Below, piece by piece: positions 30,814-42,664 of a stretch of DNA of 64,000 nt. The stretch covers positions 54,089,104-54,153,103 of the forward strand of contig CM060107.1 in NCBI GenBank assembly GCA_030522415.1, given 5' to 3'. Source of the stretch: Channallabes apus (lineage: Eukaryota; Chordata; Actinopteri; Siluriformes; Clariidae). Both the position numbers and the translations under genes were made by a program. The notes beneath the pieces were generated by a model. It saw only the letters and a program-made list of their open reading frames with translations, was not told where the DNA came from and did no database searches. The stretch's first letter is position 1, and every line of letters starts with the position of its first letter.

Positions 30814-31960
30814 GTGTATGACATATACATTTCGGGAAATCTTTTTTTCTTAATTCATCTCCAGCAAACCAGAAAGAGAAAAGTTTCTATTTTATATTCA
30901 AGCATGTGCTGTTTATAATGTAACACCTCTTAAATTATTAAAAGTACTGCACTGTAAAAAGTGGGACTGGGCTTAATTAACAATTGTTAAATTAATATTA
31001 ATAACAAGTACATAATAAAATTTACTTACTGCATTCTGGAGTCAAAGTAAGCTGATTTAAACAAATGCTGATTATTTATTAAAATTAGCAAGGAAAAAAT
31101 GGGGAAATTTTTATAAAAATTTTCTGGCCGTGTCAAAATAATTTTTTTTTTGTAAATTTTGCTCATTTAGGTTCTACTGCCATGCAATTTCCGCCCAAGT
31201 TTTTACATCCAGAAAAGGATGCTGCAGGATATGCATTTTTCTTAATGTGAGATTCCAAATTAAAAATGTATTTGTCACTTTATCTGAGATTTGTTAAGTT
31301 AGTAATATGAATGTACAAATAATTTTGTAGCAGTTAAATTTTTTCTTTACAGACAGTTGTGAAATATACACATTTTATTGTGTGGTTAAATTCAGTTAAA
31401 CTATTTCCTCTCAGTCTGTTCTAAAGCAAAGACGTCCTCTCAGTCTGTTTTTATTTGGCTAAAAGTCGGACTTAGCATGGTAGTTAGTTCGGTGTGTGAA
31501 TTTTATTACAATGTGTGTTATATAGTATAATATTCTTTAAAGAGGCAATCGGGCTAGTCAGTGTTTCAGAGTGTTAGCGTTAGCTCCCCTTCCCCACTTT
31601 AACAAGTGATTAGCTGACCTTGACACTGAGTGTCTGACTGCAGCAGTTAACAGTTGCTCTAGAGGTTAGGAATTAACTTAGGTTTACCTTTTGAATTGAG
31701 CTCAATATAAACCATTACATTAAAGGGGACACGTGTAGTAACAGAATATTGTATGTTTCTTTATGATGAATACGGCCCACCATTGTAACAGTCTCATAAT
31801 GTTGTTTGCTAGTTTTAATGTTAAAATTTAAACTCTTGATGTTTCAGATGAAACATATTTGGCAGTATATTCTTTTTTGATACAGAAAGTACAGTTACTG
31901 TCCATTCTCCCAGCTTCTGATGCTGCACTTAAAAAATGTTGGACAATGTTTATCGTGTTT
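30745..31960. other. Gap with (GT)n; nothing recognised
   Basis: A (GT)n tract occupies about 30776-30812. The rest is AT-rich with no supported gene or element. Confidence 0.5.
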
Positions 31961-31964
31961 GCAA

Positions 31965-32340
31965 ATAAATGTCAATGTTACAAATGTTAAATGCTATTCC
32001 TATTGTTTTTATGTTAACCAGCACAAGCATTGGCTGTAGAGGATTCCCCGCCCAGTCAGTATGGAGGATGCTTACAGCCATTGGGGTGACGGGGAGGGAG
32101 AGAAAGATGACTGTTCGCAGGATGGGGGAGTCAGCAGAGAGGGCTTCTTGCTGGTTATGGAGCAGGAGAGAGGAGCTTAGCTGGAAGCCAGGGGGAGTTG
32201 ATGGGCAGTGATTTGGCCACCACTGCTGACCCACCAATGTTGAGGGTGGGTGATCATCAACACCCAATGATCATTGGATACCGCCTGATGACATCAACTC
32301 CTCCTGGCTAGGGCTACATTCACCAAAAGTGAATGAAGGA
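31965..32340 (+). mobile_element. R2/NeSL-like LINE C-terminal fragment
   Basis: One frame (about 32033-32210) reads CRGFPAQSVWRMLTAIGVTG then ESAERASCWLWSRREELSW. It is collinear with the C-terminus at 12660-12810 (GCRGFAGYSLLQTLKLYG, AAERASRWVWIRRGNPW). It belongs to a related but different element. Confidence 0.6.
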
Positions 32341-32792
32341 GAAGCATCTTTGGATGTAATTGAAATCAAAATCCAACACAATAAAAGACTTGATTTAATT
32401 TACAATTTAATATATATATTGTCTTACAGTTAAATAATTTATTCTATGTTTCCTACTCAATATTATAGTAGTAAAATTTACTTAAATATGTTAGGTGTCA
32501 CTTTGTTGCCATATTTTTTTTTAGTAAACCCTAGTTCAGATTTTTTGAAGTGTGTTAAAGAAAACTTAAACATTAATTGAAGATCTGTTTCCACCAAAAG
32601 TCATTTGTGGAAAATAGATATTTACAACAATCATATTAAATACATTGGAGTTATTTGACACATATTAAGTAGCAGAAATATAAAGAATTTAGTTTTATTA
32701 CTTTTTTTTAATTCACATCATGTACTGTACACATACTCACGGAATGCTTACTAATCATGAAGGCTGTATTATAAGGGTTCGCAAACATTTCA
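32341..32792. other. Gap; nothing recognised
   Basis: AT-rich DNA without supported features. Confidence 0.5.
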
Positions 32793-33810
32793 ATGAAACA
32801 CATGAAACTTTATTCTGACACTGATCTGACTGTGCACAAAGGCAATGATCTGCAGTGGGGTCTGCCCTGTGACTGGGAGGAGCTGGATAAGGCCCAAAAG
32901 GAGGATGAGGCACTTCATGCACTGTGGAGAGAGGCAAAGTTAGATCCTGATGTGAAGAAGATACAATATTGCGTAATAAATCATTCCTGTATCACCAGAT
33001 CCCTAAGCGAGATGGGTGTAGTCTCCTTCAGTTGGTCATCCCAACATCACTTTGGCCTCAATATCTGCAGTACGCTCACAATAACCCTCTTAGTGGTCAT
33101 CTGGGGCAGATGAAGACTATGCAGAGACTGCTGGAGGTCGCCTACTGGCCGCAGATATGCCGTGACGTCCGGGAGTATTGCAGAAACTGTGTAATCTGTC
33201 AGAAATACATACCCTGTATAAGTAAGCTGGCAGGTTTACTACAAAGCACACCCATGGTGGAAGCTGGTTACATGTTGGGAGTAGATCTTATGGGGCCATT
33301 TCCATGGTCATCCCGGCTCAACGAACATCTGCTGGTGGTCGTGGATTACTGCATCAAGTGGGTCGAGATGTTTCCGTTATGGACCGCAAAGGCTCCCAAC
33401 ATAGCCAACATATTAACTCGTTTTCCCTAACCCTAACCCATCTGTTGGCATTGGGGCGTCACCCAGAAGCTCACCACCGCATATCATCCCCAAACTATTA
33501 TCACAGAACGGACTAACCGGACATTAAAATTCATGATCACAGCATTCATCAAAGAAAACCACAAGCAGTGGGAGCAATGGCTTCCAGAGTTCCGGTTTGC
33601 CATCAACTCGGCCTGGCAGGAAAGCACTGGTTACACCCAAGCGGAGATAGCACTGGGACGCAAGCTGAAGGGAGCACTGGAGCGAATGCTACAGTACATC
33701 GAACCATCCCACCTGATCATCCTGCCTATTCCACAGTGGAGCGTCAGGAAGCCCTGTTCCAGATCGTCCGGAGCAACATAGCCCTGGCCCAGGAGCGCCA
33801 AGGAAAGTAG
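32793..33810 (+). pseudogene. Ty3/gypsy integrase fragment
   Basis: The H2C2 zinc motif is present (H...SGHLG...YCRNCVICQ), followed by the start of the catalytic core (GVDLMGPFP, first Asp) and its end (TAYHPQT, TERTNRTLK with the last Glu, then EFRFAINSAWQESTG). The middle of the core, which should hold the second catalytic Asp, is deleted at about 33420-33445, and several frameshifts occur. Reverse transcriptase is absent. The fragment is inactive. Confidence 0.75.
33425..33439. repeat. Telomere-like CCCTAA repeat at a deletion junction
   Basis: CCCTAACCCTAACCC sits exactly where about 40 codons of the gypsy integrase are missing. Confidence 0.6.
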
Positions 33811-33829
33811 GACCATTCACCGTCCATGT

Positions 33830-34096
33830 GGGTAATTTAAAACCCTTTTATGGCGTAGTCATGCCTTTTGGGTGTAACAGGTGGTTGCCTGGTAACGGGT
33901 TCCCGGCCGTTGGGGGCGCTGTGGGGGCTAATTAGGTAATTTCAATAAAAGAAGAAGAGAGGCTAGGCCTAGGTAACAGCAGCCATTTTGTCAGCCAAAG
34001 CTTGAATGCTTAAAGCTAATGCTAACGCTAAAAGCAATATATGTTATGTAAATCCGAATGCGGGATATGTTTTTATCCAATACACATGTGAGTACT
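33830..34096. other. Possible 3' LTR remnant of the gypsy fragment
   Basis: TGTAACAGGTGGTTGCC begins near 33881, followed by AATAAAAG near 33944. These are consistent with a partial LTR, but no second copy is available for comparison. Confidence 0.3.
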
Positions 34097-34098
34097 TA

Positions 34099-35696
34099 AA
34101 GTGGTGTGAAAAACTATTTGCCCCCTTCCTGATTTCTTATTCTTTTGCATGTTTGTCACACTTAAATGTTTCTGCTCATCAAAAACCGTTAACTATTAGT
34201 CAAAGATAACATAATTGAACACAAAATGCAGTTTTTAAATGAAGGTTTACGTTTTTAAGGGAGAAAAAAAACTCCAAATCTACATGGTCCTGTGTGAAAA
34301 AGTGATTGCCCCCCTTGTTAAAAAATAACTTAACTGTGGTTTCTCACACCTGAGTTGAATTTCTGTAGTCACCCCCAGGCCTGATTACTGCCACACCTGT
34401 TTCAATCAAGAAATCACTTAAATAGGAGCTACCTGACACAGAGAAGTAGACCAAAAGCACCTCAAAAGCTAAACATCATGCCAAGATCCAAAGAAATTCA
34501 GGAACAAATGAGAACAAAAGTAATTGAGGTCTATCAGTCTGGTAAAGATTATAAAGCCATTTCTAAAGCTTTGGGACTCCAGCGAACCACAGTGAGAGCC
34601 ATTATCCACAAATGGCAAAAACATGGAACAGTGGTGAACCTTCCCAGGAGTGGCCGGCCGACCAAAATTACCCCAAGAGCGTAGAGACAACTCATCCGAG
34701 AGGCCACAAAAGACCCCAGGACAACATCTAAAGAACTGCAGGCCTCACTTGCCTCAATTAAGGTCAGTGTTCACGACTCCACCATAAGAAAGAGACTGGG
34801 CAAAAACGGCCTGCATGGCAGATTTCCAAGGCGCAAACCACTTTTAAGCAAAAAGAACATTAAGGCTCGTCTCAATTTTGCTAAAAAAACATCTCAATGA
34901 TTGCCAAGACTTTGGGAAAAAGTTTAACTTTTTGGAAGGTGCGTGTCCTGTTACATCTGGCGTAAAAGTAACACAGCATTTCAGAAAAAGAACATCATAC
35001 CAACAGTAAAATATCGTGGTGGTAGTGTGATGGTCTGGGGTTGTTTTGCTGCTTCAGGACCTGGAAGGCTTGCTGTGATAGATGGAACCATGAATTCTAC
35101 TGTCTACCAAAAAATCCTGAAGGGGAATGTCTGGCTATCTGTTCGTCAACTCAAGCTGAAGCGATCTTGGGTGCTGCAGCAGGACAATGACCCAAAACAC
35201 ACCAGCAAATCCACCTCTGAATGGCTGAAGTAAAACAAAATGAAGACTTTGGAGTGGCCTAGTCAAAGTCCTGACCTGAATCCTATTGAGATGTTGTGGC
35301 ATGACCTTAAAAAGGCGGTTCATGCTAGAAAACCCTCAAATAAAGCTGAATTACAACAATTCTGCAAAGATGAGTGGGCCAAAATTCCTCCAGAGCGCTG
35401 TAAAAGACTCGTTGCAAGTTATCGCAAACGCTTGATTGCAGTTATTGCTGTTAAGTGTGGCCCAACCAGTTATTAGGTTCAGGGGGCAATTACTTTTTCA
35501 CACAGGGCCATGTAGGTTTGGATTCCTTTTTTCTCCCTAAATAATAAAACCCCTCATTTAAAAACTGCATTTTGTGTTTACTTGTGTTATCTTTGACTAA
35601 TAGTTAAATGTGTTTGATGATCAGAAACATTTTGTGTGACAAACATGCAAAAGAATAAGAAATCAGGATGGGGGCAAATAGTTTTTCACACCACTG
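34099..35696 (+). mobile_element. Full-length Tc1-type transposon with long terminal inverted repeats
   Basis: Termini of about 210 bp are inverted (AGTGGTGTGAAAAACTATTT at left and its complement at right), with TA on both sides (34097-34098, 35697-35698). At 1.6 kb this is the usual Tc1 length. The left terminus has lost the initial C (AAGTGG for CAGTGG). It encodes the broken transposase at 34478-35476. Confidence 0.9.
34478..35476 (+). pseudogene. Tc1 transposase (DD34E), disabled
   Basis: An N-terminal helix-turn-helix (GKDYKAISKALGLQRTTVRA) with GRPTKITPR linker comes first. A stop follows at 34682-34684, and the frame then continues with DPRTTSKELQ. The segment that should hold the first catalytic Asp is damaged around 34880-34945 (AKK then a broken stretch to SCYIWRK). 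The second Asp (LQQDNDPKHTSK) and the Glu ([11 protein letters not shown]) remain, separated by an in-frame stop at about 35231. The C-terminus is full length. Tc1 transposases cut and paste DNA at TA; this one cannot. Confidence 0.85.
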
Positions 35697-35713
35697 TATG
35701 TATAAATTATTGT

Positions 35714-36346
35714 CAGAGGTGGAAAGAGTATTAAAATTGTGTACTGAAGTAAAAGTACTGTTACTTTAGTGAACTTTTACTGAAGTACAAGTAAAGTTGC
35801 CCTTATAAAAATATACTCAAGTAAAAGTAAAAAATAGCTCATTAAAAATTTACTCAGAGTAAAAGTTACTGAGTTACTTTTTTTTGACAGCGGGGGGGGG
35901 GGGGATGGAACACACTCGCATAATAAATCTGTTCCCTTTGTTGTGCTTGAAATCAAAGTGTCCACTTAAATATGACCAGGGTTTTGCTTCATAAGACTAT
36001 TGGCGTTTCACTTTCAGCTGTGTCTGTATCACTGGCATCTGTTTTGTCTCCATCGTTCTTGTGAATTTAGCGCGTTTGTTCTCCATCAATCACTGCAGTG
36101 GTTTCTGGGGTGCAATTTATTTCCTTCCCCGTTTTATTATTTGTATTATTTTTAAAATTTTCATTCATTTATTTTTTTTACTCAGTAGCGAATATGATTT
36201 AAAATGTAGTGAAGTACAATACTTTAAATAAAACATACTTAAGTAAAATTACATATTTTAAAAATTACTTTAAAAAGTAGAGTACACAAAAAATCTACTC
36301 AATTACAGTAATGCGAGTAAATGTAATTAATTACTCTCCACCTCTG
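35714..36346. mobile_element. hAT-type MITE
   Basis: Ends CAGAGGTGGAAAGAGTA and (reversed) CAGAGGTGGAGAGTAATTA, flanked by a perfect 8-bp duplication ATTATTGT (35706-35713 and 36347-36354), the hallmark of hAT elements. Non-coding, 633 bp. Confidence 0.85.
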
Positions 36347-36359
36347 ATTATTGTATATG

Positions 36360-37083
36360 TGTCACAGTTCACCCCTAGAGGGAGCCAGACGCAGAGACTC
36401 CATTTTGTGTCCCTTTGGGTATTTCTTTAGTTTGAACTCCATTTCCCAATGTGCACCTCGGTCAGGTGACTGGAACAATCACCTGATTCGAGGTAGCTAA
36501 TCAGTTTGGTTATAAATAGCCCTTTGTTCAGTTGATCTGTGTCTGGCATCTGTTGTGTTAATGTGGTGTTTCGTTAATGGTCGGTTTAGGTTAAGAATTC
36601 TGTGAATTCTTCATGTCTTGGTGTTATGCCATTCCTCCTAGCTCTCCTGTCAGGTGCAGCTCCTTATCTTGTTTAGATCTGTGTCTTGATAGTTGAATAT
36701 TATGTTTAGTTCTTTTATGTTTTGCCTAATGTCATGTTTTGGAAAGAGTCAGGTTCTGTTTCTTTAATGTGATGTTTAGTCTAGTTTGTATGTTCTTATA
36801 GTCTTAGTCCCCTTGCCCGAGTATTCTCCAAGTCTCTTTTGTGTTATTCCTTAACCTGTTGTGTTTAGTCCATGTTTAACCTTAATGTAACTTCAGTTTA
36901 ATGGTTGTTTAGTTTAGCCCCTGTTTTGCTTAGCCTTTTGTCTCCCTTATGCCCCGTGTTGCTCTTCCTTAGTTCCTTCATGTAGATGTCTACTTGTATT
37001 TGATTTTTCCTTTATTAAAGACTCTTTTTATTTAAGATCACCTCTGCCTCTATACCTTCTCCAAATACCACACGCTAGTTACA
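36360..37083 (+). mobile_element. Solo LTR
   Basis: Begins TGTCACAGTTCACC and ends GCTAGTTACA. A TATAAATA box lies at 36511-36518 and a TTATTAAAG poly(A)-type signal near 37013. ATGT follows the right end, and ATGT also precedes the left end if the start is shifted by one base. No internal retroelement sequence adjoins it, so it is a recombined solo LTR. Family likely Ty3/gypsy but not proven. Confidence 0.6.
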
Positions 37084-37587
37084 ATGTTTATTATTAACAT
37101 CGATTACGATTCATACCATTAACACGCAAACCTGTTTTGTTTTTATTCAGCTTTTATGGAAATGCTACACAGGTGTTAAATACATATAATACAGTATAAA
37201 GATATTTGTTTAGTAGATAAAAAAAAAAGAGTCTTTGCAATAATGTATATATTTTTAGCTGTGTTTGGTCAGTTTTAAACATCTAATTGTTATAGAAATG
37301 TCAGAGTTTCATTAATGTAAATATAAAGTTATTCTAAAGTGACGTCTGATGTGCCGAATCTCACCGCGGCTCTTCACACAGATACAACTTTATAATAATA
37401 CATTTAATACATTTAATAATACATCTGTTTATTTTAATTAAACTATATTCCGTGTTAATATTTACTCTTTAATTGTTGCTGTGTTAAATTACTGAGCTGT
37501 TTGTGCAGCTGGATTGTGTGTTAGTGAGACAGACGACTGAGCAACAATGTGACAATGTGCAGGAATTTTACACAAAACACTACAAAC

Positions 37588-37593
37588 TTTATT
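37588..37593 (-). terminator. AATAAA overlapping the TRIM stop codon
   Basis: On the gene strand the end reads CCA GAA TAA AG, so AATAAA spans the stop codon (37589-37591). No other AATAAA was noticed in the next 90 bases. Confidence 0.4.
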
Positions 37594-39393
37594 CTGGATC
37601 ACACAATCTCACAGTAGAGTCACATGACCACCAGTAGAACCCAAACCCAGCGTACAGAGGCTGAGTGAATGCGGTGTGGACTCTGTGGAGGAGCTTCATC
37701 GTGTCAGAGACGCTGTAGAAGGACAGAGTTCCTGCACTGTGATCCACATACACTCCTATTCTGGAGGATGATGGAGCTCTGAGATCAGTCCTAATGTTGT
37801 TGTGATAGAAACAGAGAGAAGAAGAAGAACACACCAGACACCAGGACTGACTGTTTCGTCCAAACCCACACTCATTACCCCGTCCTTTCCTGCTGATGTC
37901 TTTATATGAGACTGATATGGACACAGGACCGCTCCACTCCACCTCCCAGTAACAGCGTCCACACACACTCTCCTTACACAACACCTGACACAAGGAGTCA
38001 AATCTCTCTGGATGATCAGAGTACTGCTGCTGTCTCACACTGTGTCTCACCGCTCGGTTCTTCTCCGACAGAATGAGGAAACGATTTGCCGTGTTGGGAT
38101 CCAGAGTCAGATAACAGAAATCTAAAATAAAAGAGAAAAACAAACTGAACAATGTGAACATGTTTGGCTTTAATTTACAGAATACTGTATATTCATGTGA
38201 AGAGTGAGACAGCTGTCTGTGTGCGCTGATATCTGAGGGAGAAATGTCTCAATGTTAAAAGAAATAAAAATTTATTCATTCAAATTTGTCGGTATTTAGT
38301 ATTTTCTATTCTGTACAAGGAAGATATAGTACTTTATTATTATTATTATTATTATTATCTTCTCTGCTCTCTCAATCAGTCTCTCTCTCTTTCTCACTTT
38401 CTCTTTTTCACTCTATCAGTGACATACACAAATAAACTAATAATAATTAAAATTACAATTTAAATCACACAACATTCCTGCAAATAACTTTTCTGTATTT
38501 AATATTTTCTAAGCTTCTTTTAAAGAAAACGGTACTCTATAGACCTAATAAACCTGTGTGTGTGTGTGTGTGTACATTTCAGAAACTCTTCTCTGCTCTG
38601 CGGCTCTGGTGGTGAAAAGATCTGAACTGCTGCAGCTGTGGAGAGAAAAATGGAAATGAAGACAAAAAGCCTCATCAGGTTGTAAAAGATGGAAACAGTT
38701 TAAAGTGATACAGTCAGTTTATTCATTTTAAATCAGTATTTTAGTTGAAACTGTCTGCAGGAAGGTCAGCAGGAGCATTGCTAAGAAATAAGACTTGACA
38801 GAGCGAGTAAAGACGTCCATCATTGTGTTTCTCCAGCAGGAACAGCTCCTCTTACCATGTGGAGGGATTTTGTTGAATTCCTCCTCACAGAATTCCTCGA
38901 GTCTCTTCTTCAGATCTGAGAGAGAATTCCTCACTCCATCAAATGAGAGATGTTGATGGACACTGATGCTGGAGGTCTGAAATGATGGTCTTTGTCCTAG
39001 AGGAGACGGACGTCCAGAAGCTAAAGCCTACAGAAAGCAGATTAAATGTAAAACACACTTGTGACATCAGAGGACATTCACTGTTCCTTTAACAGGAGGA
39101 TTTTTAGAGAGTGTGTGAGGAACAGCTGTGTGTGTAGATCAGACAGTGAGTGTTACCTGGAGGAACTGGATGTGATCGTGTGTGTGTGAAAGCTGCTCCA
39201 GCTCAGTGAGTCTCCTCTGAAGATCAGCAATCTCCTGCTCCAGTTGCTCCAGGAGTCGTTCAGCTCGACTCAGTTCAGTCTTCTCCTGATCTCTGATCAG
39301 CTCCGTCACCTCCGAGCGCTTTTTCTCCATGGAGCTGATCAGCTCAGTAAAGATCCTCTCACTGTCCTCCACTGCTGTCTGAGCACTCAGCTG

Positions 39394-39436
<43 letters not shown>

Positions 39437-40190
39437 GGTACGGGTGGTTTATCAGGCCCTTTTTCGTAAAAAGTACCCACACTGAGTTATAGGGACACAC
39501 CTTATCCTTTGTCATAGAGATTAGTAGGTAATATTAAACTGCTTGTTGTGGGATGGGGTAAAATTCTGTCTGCTCAGAATTATATTCTAATGAAGCAGTC
39601 CAGAAATATAACGACCGGACATTCTACAACACTGTAAGGACGGGGCGGGAGTAGGCGGGTTCTAATTTGGACATTTAAACTTATACACACACACAAACAG
39701 CCAACGAACCCTTAATTATGAGGACAATCTGGGTCGCTGCAGTTAAGTTAATTTATCTTAATTACTAAACTCTCCACCGCACACCAAGTCCGCATGGTCT
39801 TTGACGGACATGAAAAGCAGCCAATCGCTGACGAGCCTTCCGCAGATTCAGGAAGTGCGCTGACTTTGACGGACATGAAAAGCAGCCAATCGCTGACGAC
39901 GATTCCGCAGCTCGACCAATGAAACGCGGCGGAAATGAAAGCTGCAATAGCGCGAGTTGCCGATAGAGGCGCGTCATACACTGGGGGCATACACTGATAC
40001 AAAAAAAAAACGGGTGGGCGGAAATATTGGGACAGTTTCCCAAAAAGCGGGAGGGAGCTCAGCGAACATAAATAAACCGCTCTACGTTGCCAGAATTATA
40101 AGGACATGGGCCATGTCCTTATAGTTACTATGTGTCCTTATAGTGTCGGTATGTATTCAGGTGTTTTGTCCTTACAGTCCGGCCGCACCA

Positions 40191-40246
<56 letters not shown>

Positions 40247-40548
40247 GATTTAAAGCTCATCTATCATTCCCTCTCTTACTGCGACTCTAAATGTCTCCAT
40301 GTTGTCCATGTTGTGTGTGTTTCTAGGAGCAGCTCTGTCTCTGCTCACTGCTCACCTTTATAGTGTTCACAGCCTGTTTCAGCTCCTCCACCTTCTTCTG
40401 CTTCTCCTGGATTCTCTGCTGGGATTTCATCTGCTCCTCCTTTAACTCACTCTGAGGGCAGAACAGTTACATTCAGCTTTTTATAAAGTACTTACATAGT
40501 AAGATAATTCATTACATACAAACATACATACATTCATATTTCTCAGAG

Positions 40549-40589
<41 letters not shown>

Positions 40590-42486
40590 AATGTTACAGA
40601 TTCCCTTCACTGGATCTATGAGACATAAACCCTTATCCAGACAAGAGTGGAGTGGAGCACATTATATCTGCTTTGTTTATGTTAATTTTTTATTCTCTCT
40701 CTCTCTGTATTTGAATTTTCAATTGATGTTTAAATCATAATGCACTAGAGCACATGCAGTGGTAGAATTTAGATGAATGTTTATATCATGTGACGTATTC
40801 AAATGTGAGTGACAGGTGAAGCTTGTGGTTAGTTCGGTCAAAATGTCGAACCATAAGAAGCTGACAGTCAGATGTAGATATCGGTGCCATGGGCAGCCAC
40901 ACAGAACAGCATGTTGGTGAATCCAGCACAATGCACACGTGAAACAATAATAAATAAATTGTAATGGTGGTGACATTTGTGTGATCAGTTTACTGTTCCT
41001 TCAATGCAGGTTACATTTTTCATGCCACCATATGGTTGGTGCCCTGATTCTAGTTTGTGAGGCAGGTTACTGCCCAAGAAGATCTCTCACTGAGTGTACG
41101 AGACGGGGAGGGGAGGAGAGGTGGACACTACCTCAGGTCTCACCACTGGAAGTCTGAGTACAGGGAAGTGCAGGATCACTCAGTCACTGAGTAAACCACA
41201 GTTCATTCATAATACTGTCTACATACACTATAGAACATCACACACATGGTGGATTTAGTTAATTTAGATATAGTTTGTGTAAAATCATAAAAAAAATGGT
41301 TTGTCCTGAAATTAGCCAGATCAAAAAAAAAAAAAAGATAAGAAAATGTAAAATCTGTACCTGTGTTTTATTGTCCCGCAAACTCACCTGACCTGAACCC
41401 CATAGAGAATCTATGGACTATTGTAAAGATGATGTGAGACACCAGAACCAACACCGCTTTCAGAGTAACCTGGGCTTCCATACAGTAACACCTCAGCAGT
41501 GCCACAGACTGATCACCTTCATGCCACGCCTCATTACTGCAGTAATTCATACAAAGGGAGCCCTGACCAAGTACTGAGTACTGTACATGTTCATACTGTT
41601 CAGTGCTCCAACATTTCTGTGTCCAAACTCTTTTTTTTTTTTTTAATTGATCTCAAGTAATATTCTAATTTACTAATGTACAGAATTTTGGGTTTTCATT
41701 TGCTGTAAGCCATAATCATAAAAATTAATAGGAACAAAAACTTGAAATATATCAGTCTGTGTTTAATCAACTTATATAATGAGTTTCACTTTTAAAACTG
41801 AATGACTGAAATTAATCACCTTTATTTTACTAGGTATAAACTATAATTAAGAACCTCATCCTGGAAATCTTTCTCATTCTCACCTGTTTCTCAGCTGTTT
41901 CTGCTGCGGCTGTGACGGTGTCGTGTCCTCTGTGATTATCCATCGTACACATATAACACATACAGGTTTGATCAGTACGGCAGTAGATCTCAATCAGCTT
42001 GTTATGTTCAGAGCAGATCTTCTCTTGGAGTTTTGCTGAAGCTTCAATTAATGTGTGTTTTTTCAAAGCAGGAACTTCCAGGTGAGGTTTCAGATGAGTT
42101 TCACAAAATGAAGCTAAACACGTCAGACAGGACTTGACAGCTTTGTGTTTTCTCCCGGTGCAGCAATCACACTCCACATCTCCAGGTCCAGCGTAACAGT
42201 GAGCAGGAGAACCAGCTTCGACATCCGTCTTCTTCTTCAGTTTCTCCACCACTTCAGCCAGCATGTTGTTTCTGCGTAGAACAGGCCTTGGAGTGAAAGT
42301 GTCTCTGCACTGAGGACAGCTGTAGACGCCCTTCTGATCCTCCTGATCCCAGCAGCCATTAATACACACCTTACAGAAACTGTGACCACAGGGGAGAGAC
42401 ACCGGATCTCTCAGGAGATCCAGACACACTGGACAGATGAACTGATCCACTGAAAACTGATTTACTGAAATACTGGCCTCAGCCAT
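37589..42486 (-). CDS. TRIM family E3 ubiquitin ligase, complete six-exon gene (copy 2)
   Basis: Exons: 41884-42486, 40356-40451, 39157-39390, 38856-39027, 38576-38629, 37589-38121. Donors and acceptors are canonical, phases agree, and the sum is 1692 bases, 563 aa. Order: C3HC4 RING (18-60), two B-box regions (about 105-195), coiled coil from the 96-base and 234-base exons ([35 protein letters not shown]), a linker exon, a short exon ending REEFLKY, and a C-terminal PRY/SPRY (B30.2) domain from about 387 ([37 protein letters not shown]). The 96/234-base exon pattern is standard for finTRIM/TRIM16/TRIM25-like genes. SPRY reads the target, RING ubiquitinates it. Introns hold CA/GT tracts and a Tc1 relic. 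Upstream, the homologue of copy 1's putative promoter is missing and an RTE LINE is inserted, so expression may differ. The closest orthologue is not assigned. Confidence 0.92.
39394..39433. repeat. (CA)n in TRIM intron 2
   Basis: Dinucleotide tract directly next to the exon 3 acceptor (AACAG at 39391-39395). Confidence 0.9.
39799..39910. repeat. Two-copy 65-bp tandem repeat in TRIM intron 2
   Basis: CTTTGACGGACATGAAAAGC with the following CAGCCAATCGCTGACGA occurs at 39799 and again at 39864, each ending in TTCCGCAG. Confidence 0.85.
40194..40243. repeat. (CA)n in TRIM intron 2
   Basis: About 25 CA units. Confidence 0.9.
40551..40585. repeat. (GT)n in TRIM intron 1
   Basis: About 17 GT units, 100 bases upstream of exon 2. 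Confidence 0.9.
41380..41600 (+). mobile_element. Tc1/mariner transposase C-terminal relic (TRIM copy 2 intron)
   Basis: Encodes [13 protein letters not shown], the motif around the last catalytic acidic residue, then decays. Matches 1-235 in the intron of TRIM copy 1. Confidence 0.65.
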
Positions 42487-42497
42487 TTTCCTGAAGT

Positions 42498-42500
<3 letters not shown>

Positions 42501-42528
<28 letters not shown>
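42501..42528. repeat. (GA)n upstream of TRIM copy 2
   Basis: On the gene strand a CT tract followed by GTGACTTCAG and GAAAATGG, which could form a 3' splice site just before the start codon. Confidence 0.8.
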
Positions 42529-42664
42529 TCTGTGATTCGATATTTTTATATATTCATTTACTCATACATTTTTCTATTTTACACTATTTTTTTTTCTCGC
42601 TCAGAGTGAATGCTTCCATGGTGTGTGTAGTGAAACCCATAAAAGACTCAACAGGCGTAAATCC

